Part shown: positions 1 through 7,466 of the stretch, piece after piece | How the letters are laid out: each line of letters opens with the position of its first letter | Numbering within the stretch: position 1 is the first letter of the stretch | DNA from: JADFAK01 sp047615865 | GTDB lineage: Bacteria; Bacteroidota; Bacteroidia; Flavobacteriales_D; Sanyastnellaceae | DNA length: 8,197 nt | Direction: 5' to 3' | Assembly: GCA_047615865.1 (NCBI GenBank) | Contig: JBLHIB010000135.1 | Location: forward strand, 1 to 8,197 | Position numbers and translations under genes: made by a program | The notes under the pieces: generated by a model | Database searches by the model: none | Seen by the model: the letters and a program-made list of their open reading frames with translations, nothing else | What the model was told of the DNA's origin: nothing

Positions 1-3000
1 CGAGAAACCTTGCCCTTGTACAATGACTTGACATTCATCTCCTGAGAAACTGGATTCTTCAATTTCAAGCAAGCCATTTTCCATAGCAGATAGAAGTTTG
101 ACATTCTCAAATGAACAAAAGGACATATTGGTCGCAGACTTGGTGAGAAACGTAGCATTGGTTGACTCGGCCAAAACGTTGACGTTTTCAAAAACGCCGT
201 GATTTCTATTTTCAAACACGCCATTTTCTTGAATCACGATTTGGCCATTTTGAATATCAAGCGTTCCAAAACCTGCCTCGCACTTAAATCTTGCATTCGG
301 CTTCACCAGAACTATTTTGTCTGTAGCATAATCACCCTCTAATTTTATTTGCGCTCCTGCGCCGCCATAAAAAGTTGCACCCTCACTGTAAACGACAATC
401 TTGCCACTCAAAACATTGGGGTGAATAATTGAGAAAACACCGTTATCGTGCACATGCATATTCCCATGGAGTTCCAAAACGGCTTCCTGGCCCAATAAGC
501 CCATAGGTTCATCGCCGTACCAATGAAAAACAGCGCCTTCCTCAATTGTAATTTTCGCACCACTTTCAATTCTCAATTGCCCTCCGATTGATATCAATTG
601 AGCTCCACTCTTTACTCTAATTTCGCTTCCAGAACGAATCACCAATAATCCCCCTTCTTCGATAGAAAGAGAGCTGCCTTCCCTGATTTCCAACTTTCCT
701 TTATTGCCATTCGCATCTCCTAGTGAGAGTAATCCACCATTTTCGACTACAATATGGCTCTGGCAATAATCCGTTTTCACCAAGAACGCAGAACCAAACA
801 CCGGAATTTCATCGCCAGCTTCTGCAAAATGACTGGGTAAATTACCATTCACATGAATTCTCCCTCCATCTTCTATCGTTATGGAAGGCATAATATTATT
901 GACTGGCAGACAGTAATTATAAACTCCATTGTTGGGACTTGCGCTGTTGAGTTCATCTAAGAGCAAGCCCTCACCGCCAAGCAAATTGGTCATCACATAG
1001 TCTATGTTATCGTAGGTTACTTGGGTATGCAATTGGTTGGCGAAAGGAGGTGCGTAAAAATCATCAAAGGGCGTAAGTGATGGATTATTTTCCAATGCCT
1101 GACCAATGTTTGCAAACGTATACTCATCATTCATTGCCAAGGCACTTGAGGTAGAAACAAAGCAGTGGTACTTTTCAAATTCGTCGCTACTAATATTGGG
1201 AACCCATGAATAATTATCTAGAAATAAATTCAGAGATCTCACCATTTGTTCGGTCGTATTGTACTTTCCTCCTGGAGCATTATCATAGAACTGCAAGTTT
1301 GAAATATCGACTTTGGTTATTTTGGGATTGATCGTAAGCCCAAATAACTCAGCGGCTATGCAAGCGGGGTCCAAGCACATGCCCGGCGGAGGAATTCGAA
1401 TTTCAGAGACTACAAAATTGGTTCCTTCATTTTCTTCGTGAATGACACTTCCTGGCAGCGCAAAAACGTCGAAACCAATGATTTCATTGGTCAGAAAGCT
1501 CCAACTGTACTCAATGATTTTCGCACCGGGGTTGTAATTCAGAGGAGTTGCGGACAGACTTCCATTTGAAATTGCAATGTTTCTGCACTCCTGGGGAAAA
1601 CCCAGTTCATCCAATTGATCGTACCAGAGTTGATGCAAATTGGAATTTGCAAACCTGTTGTACTTAAGCAATTGTTGGGCGGCAGGTCTCTTCAAATTTC
1701 CATCAATAAAACTAGCCGCCTCATCACTATATTGAGCCATGTCTTCAATTAAACCCTGAATTCCGGCCGGAATATATGCTCCTCTGTGCGGCGAGTCCAT
1801 GGATATCCATAAGCGACAACAGTGTTTGTTTCCTTCTACCTCCATAGTTTTGAGAGCGTGTCGACTCACTTGTCCGCCCATACTTGCGCCTACGATTACA
1901 TTTCCAGCGTTTCCTACTTTGTGCTCATTTACGAGGGAAATCAAATGTTGAAGAATGGCTGAATTCCTTTGAATATAATCGGCTCCATCCAAAAAGTCCA
2001 GCAAGATGATGTCGTAATTGGCTTCTTGGAGCTGGCTTATCAGCTCAGGCGTTAGGGAAAGAAAATGGTATTTCTCTGATTGTCCGCTAGAGAATTCATA
2101 CCAGCCAAATGTGCCATTCCTTTTGGGTGATATATCGGTTCCAAAATCTACCCCTTCCACAAAGATGAAGGGTTTATCGAATATGCCATCAGGACTTGTA
2201 AGCGTGTATGCATGAGCTTTTATGAGGTGCTCTCCTTCAATAACGCTTATGCGCCACGGATGTATTGAGTTCGTCGTTGGCCATGGCGCAGGATTCAATT
2301 CGCCAATAGCAGTCTGCCCTCCTCCACTTCGAAGATGGAATCCAGACTTCAGCAATTGATTGTCCCGGAGAAACTTGATTTTGATGTGTCGATCTTCAGA
2401 AGCGTTGGGGTATTGGATTTGAATGATCTCATCCCATTGAACGTCTAACCATCCTTGGCCATTTCCAAAATCGGCCTGAATTACGAAGGAATCAGATTCG
2501 ATATTGGAAATCATGAGCGAAGATGGAAATACAAAACGCTGCATAGGGTTGGTGTAGAATTCTCGATCATAAAAGCAACTCACCAACCTTTTATGAGCAA
2601 AGATGTCCTCGTCTGGACCGCTTTGGTCGACGTACTTGCCGTTCTCAAAACCGATCAGTCCATTTTCGATCGCATCCTCAACGAAATCATAGCAGCGCAT
2701 ATCTGTGACAATGATAGGCACAGCATCGTGCTCATCTTTGAGCGTTCGAGACACCTCATCAATAAGCTCTATCTGCGGCAAAAGACTGCTATCCAACCTT
2801 GCCTTGCCCAATTCAAAGACAACCTGTCGGGAGACAGAATAGGCCAATTCAGAAAAGGTGGACCCATCAGGAACATCCACCCAGCCAGGTGATTTAGCCA
2901 GGAGTATTCCATTGGAGATTGAAGTTAGGTCTAGGTCTTCAAACAGATCGGGTGATTGACTATAGCTAACCTTACTTAAGAGCATAAACAGGACTGCCCA

Positions 3001-3021
3001 CGACAAAATTACTTTGTTCAT
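1..3021 (-). CDS. Large secreted alpha/beta-hydrolase (lipase-like) with C-terminal beta-solenoid; 3' end outside the window
   Basis: I read this reverse-strand frame codon by codon from the ATG at 3021-3019 to base 1 and found no stop, giving at least 1007 codons. Residues 1-21 are a signal peptide (one Lys, a hydrophobic core, likely cleavage in SYS|QS), so the protein is exported. Residues ~22-280 match nothing I recognise. An alpha/beta-hydrolase domain follows: strand KPFIFVEG (~283-290), DFLDGADYIQRN (~342-353), nucleophile elbow GASMGG with Ser380 as likely catalytic Ser, and MDSPHRGA (~408-415). A later YHCFVSTSSAL segment (His619) resembles the conserved end of Bacteroidota lipase-like domains and may supply the catalytic His; the acid is not assigned. 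From ~740 the protein becomes a beta-solenoid rich in Gly, Ile, Val and Glu, with octad repeats at 777-831, still running at the edge. Such proteins in Bacteroidota often end in a type IX secretion domain, but that end is not visible. Substrate unknown; a lipid or ester is inferred from the fold. Confidence 0.88.
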   Translation of the reverse strand, partial: MNKVILSWAVLFMLLSKVSYSQSPDLFEDLDLTSISNGILLAKSPGWVDVPDGSTFSELAYSVSRQVVFELGKARLDSSLLPQIELIDEVSRTLKDEHDAVPIIVTDMRCYDFVEDAIENGLIGFENGKYVDQSGPDEDIFAHKRLVSCFYDREFYTNPMQRFVFPSSLMISNIESDSFVIQADFGNGQGWLDVQWDEIIQIQYPNASEDRHIKIKFLRDNQLLKSGFHLRSGGGQTAIGELNPAPWPTTNSIHPWRISVIEGEHLIKAHAYTLTSPDGIFDKPFIFVEGVDFGTDISPKRNGTFGWYEFSSGQSEKYHFLSLTPELISQLQEANYDIILLDFLDGADYIQRNSAILQHLISLVNEHKVGNAGNVIVGASMGGQVSRHALKTMEVEGNKHCCRLWISMDSPHRGAYIPAGIQGLIEDMAQYSDEAASFIDGNLKRPAAQQLLKYNRFANSNLHQLWYDQLDELGFPQECRNIAISNGSLSATPLNYNPGAKIIEYSWSFLTNEIIGFDVFALPGSVIHEENEGTNFVVSEIRIPPPGMCLDPACIAAELFGLTINPKITKVDISNLQFYDNAPGGKYNTTEQMVRSLNLFLDNYSWVPNISSDEFEKYHCFVSTSSALAMNDEYTFANIGQALENNPSLTPFDDFYAPPFANQLHTQVTYDNIDYVMTNLLGGEGLLLDELNSASPNNGVYNYCLPVNNIMPSITIEDGGRIHVNGNLPSHFAEAGDEIPVFGSAFLVKTDYCQSHIVVENGGLLSLGDANGNKGKLEIREGSSLSIEEGGLLVIRSGSEIRVKSGAQLISIGGQLRIESGAKITIEEGAVFHWYGDEPMGLLGQEAVLELHGNMHVHDNGVFSIIHPNVLSGKIVVYSEGATFYGGAGAQIKLEGDYATDKIVLVKPNARFKCEAGFGTLDIQNGQIVIQENGVFENRNHGVFENVNVLAESTNATFLTKSATNMSFCSFENVKLLSAMENGLLEIEESSFSGDECQVIVQGQGFS
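529..693 (-). repeat. Seven tandem eight-residue coding repeats (beta-solenoid rungs)
   Basis: Within the large secreted protein, residues 777-831 divide into LEIREGSS, LSIEEGGL, LVIRSGSE, IRVKSGAQ, LISIGGQ (one residue short), LRIESGAK and ITIEEGAV. The pattern is hydrophobic-x-hydrophobic-x-x-Gly-x-x, and Gly recurs at the same place in each unit. The DNA copies have diverged, so the repeat is clear only in protein. Related single units occur nearby (ITIEDGGR, IVVENGGL). Alternating hydrophobics with a turn Gly are what short strands of a parallel beta-helix look like; the fold is inferred. Confidence 0.75.
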
Positions 3022-3238
3022 GATATCATTTTTTTGGTGCAAAAGCACAATTCGTGATGGGGAAAGAAGGTTGTTTGTTCAACGAGACAAATCAAGGAGG
3101 AAATGAGCATTCATGCACCACGATCCGCAAAGTCGAATTGCACGACTACAAAGTTTTCAAATGAAACAGGGGTTAGCAATGCGAGAAAATGTGTCATTCA
3201 CATAACGAAGGACATTACGGTATTCATCAGAAGAACCG

Positions 3239-3246
3239 TATTTTTG
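3239..3246 (+). promoter_or_regulatory. Candidate -7 element (TATTTTTG) for the esterase gene
   Basis: TATTTTTG matches the Bacteroidota -7 consensus TAnnTTTG exactly. No good TTG -33 element lies 17-20 bases upstream, so support is partial. Transcription would begin near 3251-3253, which is on top of the first ATG (3251). If this promoter is real, either the mRNA is leaderless or translation starts at the in-frame ATG at 3278, after a leader of about 25 bases. Confidence 0.35.
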
Positions 3247-3250
3247 AAAT

Positions 3251-4150
3251 ATGAATCTATTCAAATACGAATATATCATGTTGTACTACAAGTTCACGCG
3301 GGCTGTGCGCTCGCATATGGATATTGGGCCTGTGCAACTGCGTTCGTATTTGGAACGTCTCTCCCATTTTACTCCAGCACCCAGAGGGGTAAAAACCTCG
3401 AAGGAAACCATTGGTGAGATTAAATGTGATCGGATTACCTATAAAGGTGAGTCAAACGAAACGATTATTCTATACCTGCATGGGGGCGCATTTGCCTTTG
3501 GCTCATCGAAAACTCATCGCGCCTTAATGGGGCATTTGGCCCGATTGACCAAAAGCGAAATATTAGCTCCGAATTACCGACTTACGCCAGAATTTAAATA
3601 TCCTGCCGGACTAGACGATTGTGAGAAAGTATATACCCGCATGCTTGAAATGTATCCCAATAAAAAGATCATCGTTATGGGTGACTCGGCAGGGGGAAAT
3701 TTGAGCTGTGCACTTACTGAAAGGTGTATTTCCAAGAACATTCAGCTGCCTTCAAAACTGGCACTAATGTCCCCTTGGTTAGACCTGAGAATCAATTCGG
3801 AATCGGCCAAGTTGAATCAGGCCGCAGACTCCGTTTTCAACCAAAAGGACCTGAGATCTTATGCGGATCTCTATGCCGATGGCACGGAAATGGAGACTCC
3901 AGAAATCTCGCCTTTGCAAAGTAAAAACCTGAGTTCCTATCCCCCGGTATTGCTTCAAGTAGCTACAAATGAATTGCTATTTCCCGATAGCGAAATCTTT
4001 GCTAAGAAGTTGCAAGAAGCGCAGGTTAATGTTCGGTTTCAAGCTAGCGACAAGTTATTTCATAGTTGGCAAGTATTCCCTGATTATGTCTCTGAGGCTA
4101 TGAAATCACTGGAGGAGATTGCAGAGTTTGTGAAACAGCCTGTTCAATAG
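3251..4150 (+). CDS. Alpha/beta-hydrolase fold esterase, hormone-sensitive-lipase type (family IV)
   Basis: This 299-residue protein would hydrolyse short acyl esters or lactones in the cytoplasm; no signal peptide or membrane segment is visible. The family signatures are clear: oxyanion-hole motif HGGAF (77-81), NYRLTPE (108-114), nucleophile elbow GDSAGG (144-149, Ser146), SPWLDL (174-179) and a C-terminal HSW with catalytic His271. The acid sits in NELLFPD (240-246). Aligning its LL-x-x-D part with the usual DPLxxD motif puts Glu241 at the acid position, which some members of the family use instead of Asp. Length is normal for the family. Two starts are possible: ATG 3251, or ATG 3278 (residue 10), which fits the -7 box at 3239 better; neither has a Shine-Dalgarno sequence. 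The gene diverges from the large lipase-like gene and converges on the permease, so it appears to be a single-gene unit. Substrate cannot be told. Confidence 0.9.
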   Translation: MNLFKYEYIMLYYKFTRAVRSHMDIGPVQLRSYLERLSHFTPAPRGVKTSKETIGEIKCDRITYKGESNETIILYLHGGAFAFGSSKTHRALMGHLARLTKSEILAPNYRLTPEFKYPAGLDDCEKVYTRMLEMYPNKKIIVMGDSAGGNLSCALTERCISKNIQLPSKLALMSPWLDLRINSESAKLNQAADSVFNQKDLRSYADLYADGTEMETPEISPLQSKNLSSYPPVLLQVATNELLFPDSEIFAKKLQEAQVNVRFQASDKLFHSWQVFPDYVSEAMKSLEEIAEFVKQPVQ

Positions 4151-4478
4151 ACTTTTGCATGGCGTTTGCCTTGTGCTAAATCCTTATTATTTCTTGATTT
4201 ACTTTTCACATTGAATGAACAGTTCAGAAGTGCTGATTTTCTAATTATCACATTCTCGAAATTGCATCAAATGCCATTCTATGCCGCTGCCACAAAAATC
4301 AATAGTGTTAAGCAAATTATTAAAACCTCCATCCATCAAGTTCTTTTGTCGCTGCTATTGAAACATGAATATTCAGAGGAAAGTTAACACCAACCTATTC
4401 AATCACATTGTTATTCTAGTCAGGTGATCGATTGACCTATTGTCCAGAAAATTGGAAATACCGAAGAGTGAGAGTAGT
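4151..4478. other. Convergent intergenic gap, no gene recognised
   Basis: These 328 bases lie between the esterase stop and the permease stop. The only longer open frame (4166-4387, plus) needs a TTG start and reads as an unremarkable Leu/Ile/Lys-rich peptide with no recognisable domain, so I do not call it. At 4157-4176 an imperfect hairpin (GCAT-GGC, GTTT loop, GCC-TT-GTGC) lies six bases past the esterase stop, but no T-run follows, so it is a weak terminator candidate. At 4417-4439 there is an imperfect inverted repeat (AGGT at 4422-4425 with ACCT at 4435-4438; alternatively TAGTCA with TGACCTA), which could help end transcription from the permease side. Confidence 0.5.
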
Positions 4479-5750
4479 TTATTTGCGGATTCGAACACGT
4501 GGGTCAATGACACCGTACATTAAGTCGGTTAGCAGATTGATGACCACAAAAATTGAAGCAATCACCACTACGGCACCCATGACTACAGGCAAATCATCTT
4601 TTTCAAGAGCACTATAGGTTTCTAAGCCTAAACCTTTCCAGCCGAATACAAATTCAACAAAGACCGCACCGGCCAGCATCGAGGCAAACCATCCTGAAAT
4701 TGCTGTTAAAACGGGGTTAAGCGCATTCTTCAACGCGTGTCTCCAAATGATCGCCGACTCCTTTAGTCCTTTTGCTCTGGCCGTTCGGATGTAATCCTGT
4801 TGCATCACCTCAAGCAGACTATTTCTAGTCAGCTGCACAATCACAGCCAGTGGACGAATTCCCAAGGTTAAAGCAGGTAGAATAAGGTTCTTCAGATTAA
4901 GTACTTGGCCTTCCCAGATATCCACATCGTAGAGACTGCCTGTCATAGAAAGTCCTGTGCCAGGAAGACGAAAAACAAACTCGCTTAGAGGTCCGCCGAA
5001 AATGCCTCCCAGAATCCAAAAGGCAAGGCCCATAATGGCTCCAATCAATCCGAGTTTGCCAAGGCCTTCCGACAAAGATTTTTTCACACGTTTGTTCCGC
5101 CACAGACCAGCAAGGACAAATAGCAGAATAAAAACTATCGGCCAGGCAGTAAGAGTAGTCGTTTCATACCACAAGTAACCTCCTATCCAAGCGACCAAAA
5201 TTGCCATAAAAAATGAAGGTCCTGACATGCCAAGTACACTGAGAACCAGAGCTACTCGATCGATCAATCCGTCTTTGTTAAGCGCAGACAACACGCCAAT
5301 AGACAAGCCGAGTATAATGGCAAAGATCATGGCTACGATGGCTAGTACGGCAGTTCCAGGAAGAGCATCTCCAATGATTGCTGTTACGCTTCTCTCTGAA
5401 ATGTAAGACCTACTTAAGAAAGGTGCTTTTATAGCTAGTGTATTGCTCCCGAGTTGAGCACTCAAGAGAACACTGTACTGACTGGTATCAAGTCTGTTTC
5501 GACTATCTTCTCCGTTGCCATGAAGGGAAATTGGCGACAAGTCGTTCAGGTAGTGAACGTATCGTTCGCCAACGGGTAAGTCTAGATTGAATTTTTTGCG
5601 AATTGCATCCTTGACCTCTTGCGTTGAGTTTTCAGCTACAAGATTCTCCACCGGATCTCCTCCCAGCGTAAAAATGAAGAACACTACCGTTACTACTCCC
5701 CAAAGTACGAGAAGTCCATAAGCTAGTTTGGAGAGGATATATTTTAACAA
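4479..5750 (-). CDS. DppB/OppB-type ABC transporter permease with an extra two-helix insertion
   Basis: This 423-residue inner-membrane protein is the first-permease type of peptide/nickel (Dpp/Opp) importers. The N-terminus has the typical Arg/Lys-light first helix (~8-29) and GGDPVEN (30-36). Helices follow at ~131-155, ~164-190, ~285-310 and ~345-365, plus a last one at ~386-410. The coupling loop that contacts the ATPase is intact: DYIRTARAKGLKESAI (319-334) then HALKNALNPV (338-347). The C-terminus ends IDPRVRIRK, as in DppB. Residues ~198-266 form an insertion with two hydrophobic stretches around a basic loop (RNKRVKK), which explains a length well above the ~310-360 usual for the family. 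The start is TTG at 5750-5748: one codon upstream is the TAG of the DoxX-type gene in the same frame, and the first internal ATG would remove the first helix. Translation is probably coupled to the upstream gene. No second permease, ATPase or binding protein is in the window, so the substrate is unknown. Confidence 0.9.
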   Translation of the reverse strand: MLKYILSKLAYGLLVLWGVVTVVFFIFTLGGDPVENLVAENSTQEVKDAIRKKFNLDLPVGERYVHYLNDLSPISLHGNGEDSRNRLDTSQYSVLLSAQLGSNTLAIKAPFLSRSYISERSVTAIIGDALPGTAVLAIVAMIFAIILGLSIGVLSALNKDGLIDRVALVLSVLGMSGPSFFMAILVAWIGGYLWYETTTLTAWPIVFILLFVLAGLWRNKRVKKSLSEGLGKLGLIGAIMGLAFWILGGIFGGPLSEFVFRLPGTGLSMTGSLYDVDIWEGQVLNLKNLILPALTLGIRPLAVIVQLTRNSLLEVMQQDYIRTARAKGLKESAIIWRHALKNALNPVLTAISGWFASMLAGAVFVEFVFGWKGLGLETYSALEKDDLPVVMGAVVVIASIFVVINLLTDLMYGVIDPRVRIRK

Positions 5751-5753
5751 GGG

Positions 5754-7319
5754 CTACTTCATGTATTCTTTAGAAACTTCCGCCCAAGTTGGCACATCAC
5801 TACAAGCCCATTTTTCAATGACGACTCCATCCTTTAGCAAGACTAAGCCAGGATTGCTTCGCACGATAATCTTGAGCTCTATTTGATCGCAATTCAAAAA
5901 TGGATAGGCTGCACCGTGTTTGTGCCGGTAGGCCTCAGTCTCCTCATATAGGGCATTGGTCACAGCATAAAACTTATTTCCGCTGGTCTCTGATTCTTTT
6001 GCTAGATCATTGAATACCTCTTGTGCCGATTCGTCGGCCTGACTAAGGTCATTTGAGATCTGAAGGAAAGTATATCCACTAAAATTCAAAACTTCCTCCG
6101 TGATATCATCCCCTTCATAGGTCTCCAGACTGAAATCCTTGATGGCAGGTTCGTAGCCCTCTTCCAACATGACTTCATCACCATCATAAGTGACAATTTC
6201 ATAGGTCGACTTAAACCAAGGAGTGCTATAAACTCGCAACCAATCGCTGCTCAATACTAGTGTGTCAGCTCCTGTTTTAAGGTTCTTGAAAACGTACTTC
6301 GTTGCATATACTGGAGACGAAAGGGTAATCCTGCTTCCCAGATCTTCCATGAGCGTCATGCCGTTTTCTTCACGCTGACCTTCATTCATGTTTTGATAGG
6401 TATCGAAATATGTCTTTACAAAATGCAGGCTATCCGAAGAAGGCAAGTCAATTTGAGCAATGAAGGCATATACGTTATCGATATCCCCGGTAGACATTTG
6501 CGCAAGCATAAGCTCATTCAATTCATCAACGCTCATCATTTGAACAGCGATGTCTTTGCCTACTGCGTATGGTCGGTAATCCTTCATTGGCAAGTGTGCC
6601 AGCGTATGGTACTGAAAAACTGAGCACACCACTAAAATTCCGATCGCCATGCCCCACTCCTTCCATTTGGTTGAAAGTCGTTTTTTCAAGGCAGTTACAA
6701 CCAATAGACTCAAAACAAGGAAGATGACAGGGAACAACCAATCTAACATCCCCATGCTGAACAATGTCGTCATGACAATAGCCGCAGTGTATACAATGAT
6801 ATCTTCACGCGTCGTATTGAGTTTGATTTTATTGGTGAACGCGCCAATGACAATGGGAATTACAAAAATCAGAATGGTAAGGTCTTTTAGGAAAGACTCC
6901 CAAGGCGTGAGCGGAATTGCATTTCCGAAGCATCCGCATTCAAGAACACATTGGTTGGCGATTTCCTTAGCAGCTCCAGATGCATCCGTAATCATGGTAA
7001 CTCCGGTAGGGTCACATGTATGAGTATAGTAAGTAAGCCAGGTGAAGAACAACATCATCAGCAGCGATAGTACTGCGGTGAGTTTGGCCTTCGCTCCAGT
7101 GAGAATAGCAATTCCGAGTAGAACTTCAGCAACACATACAAAAATGGCAAGCTCCAAAGCGATAGGCTCGAAGAAGGACATATTGAGCGCTCCTGGCTCG
7201 AAGTACTCTTCCAGCTTATACTTAAAACCCAGCGCATCATTTGATTTAATGAGTCCGGAAACTATAAATAGCGAGCCAACAAGAATTCGGCTGAGGGTCA
7301 ATAGGAATTTTATAATCAT
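5754..7319 (-). CDS. DoxX/MauE-type membrane protein, BT_3928-like, with C-terminal extracytoplasmic region
   Basis: The 521-residue product starts with a DoxX/MauE domain: SRILVGSLFIVSGLIKSND (10-28), then helices at ~52-75, ~79-100 and ~146-163. A further set of hydrophobic segments (~174-240) is followed by HLPMKDYRPYAVG (242-254), a phrase I know from BT_3928-like proteins. Cysteines at 102, 124, 128 and 130 (CVLECGCFG) are typical of the MauE/DoxX redox-associated group, which suggests thiol chemistry or electron transfer at the membrane; the actual function is not established. Residues ~390-521 contain IKDFSLE, SNDLSQADESAQEVF and IIVRSNPGLVLLKDG, which resemble a thioredoxin-like fold without a CxxC. 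Residues ~257-334 look like an extra insert relative to the shorter family members I remember. The ATG at 7319 is preferred over the adjacent GTG at 7322. The gene has its own -7 box upstream and runs straight into the permease. Confidence 0.85.
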   Translation of the reverse strand: MIIKFLLTLSRILVGSLFIVSGLIKSNDALGFKYKLEEYFEPGALNMSFFEPIALELAIFVCVAEVLLGIAILTGAKAKLTAVLSLLMMLFFTWLTYYTHTCDPTGVTMITDASGAAKEIANQCVLECGCFGNAIPLTPWESFLKDLTILIFVIPIVIGAFTNKIKLNTTREDIIVYTAAIVMTTLFSMGMLDWLFPVIFLVLSLLVVTALKKRLSTKWKEWGMAIGILVVCSVFQYHTLAHLPMKDYRPYAVGKDIAVQMMSVDELNELMLAQMSTGDIDNVYAFIAQIDLPSSDSLHFVKTYFDTYQNMNEGQREENGMTLMEDLGSRITLSSPVYATKYVFKNLKTGADTLVLSSDWLRVYSTPWFKSTYEIVTYDGDEVMLEEGYEPAIKDFSLETYEGDDITEEVLNFSGYTFLQISNDLSQADESAQEVFNDLAKESETSGNKFYAVTNALYEETEAYRHKHGAAYPFLNCDQIELKIIVRSNPGLVLLKDGVVIEKWACSDVPTWAEVSKEYMK

Positions 7320-7338
7320 CACCTTGTTTTGTAGAGTA

Positions 7339-7346
7339 CAAACTTA
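7339..7346 (-). promoter_or_regulatory. Candidate -7 element (TAAGTTTG) for the DoxX-type gene
   Basis: On the minus strand TAAGTTTG matches the Bacteroidota TAnnTTTG element exactly. Transcription would start near 7334, giving a leader of about 15 bases before the ATG at 7319. I find no TTG -33 element 17-20 bases upstream, so this rests on the -7 box and its position. If used, the DoxX-type gene and the permease can be expressed without the DUF1599 gene. Confidence 0.4.
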
Positions 7347-7394
7347 GTTACATCATTCAGGGAAATTAGTTTTTTAACGGCTGGTTAACTTTCG

Positions 7395-7438
7395 GCGCTC
7401 AAGGAACTATGAACACTTTGGTATTAAGATTTGAGCGC
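7395..7438. repeat. Perfect 8-bp inverted repeat with 28-base spacer
   Basis: GCGCTCAA (7395-7402) and TTGAGCGC (7431-7438) are exact reverse complements in the gap between the DUF1599 stop and the DoxX-type start. No T-run follows on either strand, so it is not a standard intrinsic terminator. It could be an mRNA stem or a two-half-site protein-binding site. A smaller repeat, TTAAC-GGCTG-GTTAA (7374-7388), lies next to it on the promoter side. Confidence 0.45.
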
Positions 7439-7466
7439 AGCTTGAATATTTAGCCTTCGGCAAATG

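Noticed and set aside
2455..2892. 145-codon plus-strand open frame.
   Set aside because: It lies wholly inside the large secreted hydrolase gene on the other strand, whose frame is intact and makes sense as protein.
3037..3048. Small GTGC-AAAA-GCAC hairpin near the start of the large secreted hydrolase gene.
   Set aside because: Only four base pairs, with an A-run rather than a T-run after it on the minus strand, so it is neither a terminator nor a convincing regulatory stem.
3094..3417. A strong AAGGAGG sequence (3094-3100) two bases before an ATG (3103) that opens a 104-codon frame.
   Set aside because: More than half of the frame overlaps the well-supported esterase gene in another phase, the peptide shows no domain, and the Shine-Dalgarno spacing is too short. 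Bacteroidota rarely rely on such sites.
4166..4387. 73-codon plus-strand frame in the convergent gap.
   Set aside because: It needs a TTG start, has no recognisable motif and no upstream promoter of its own.
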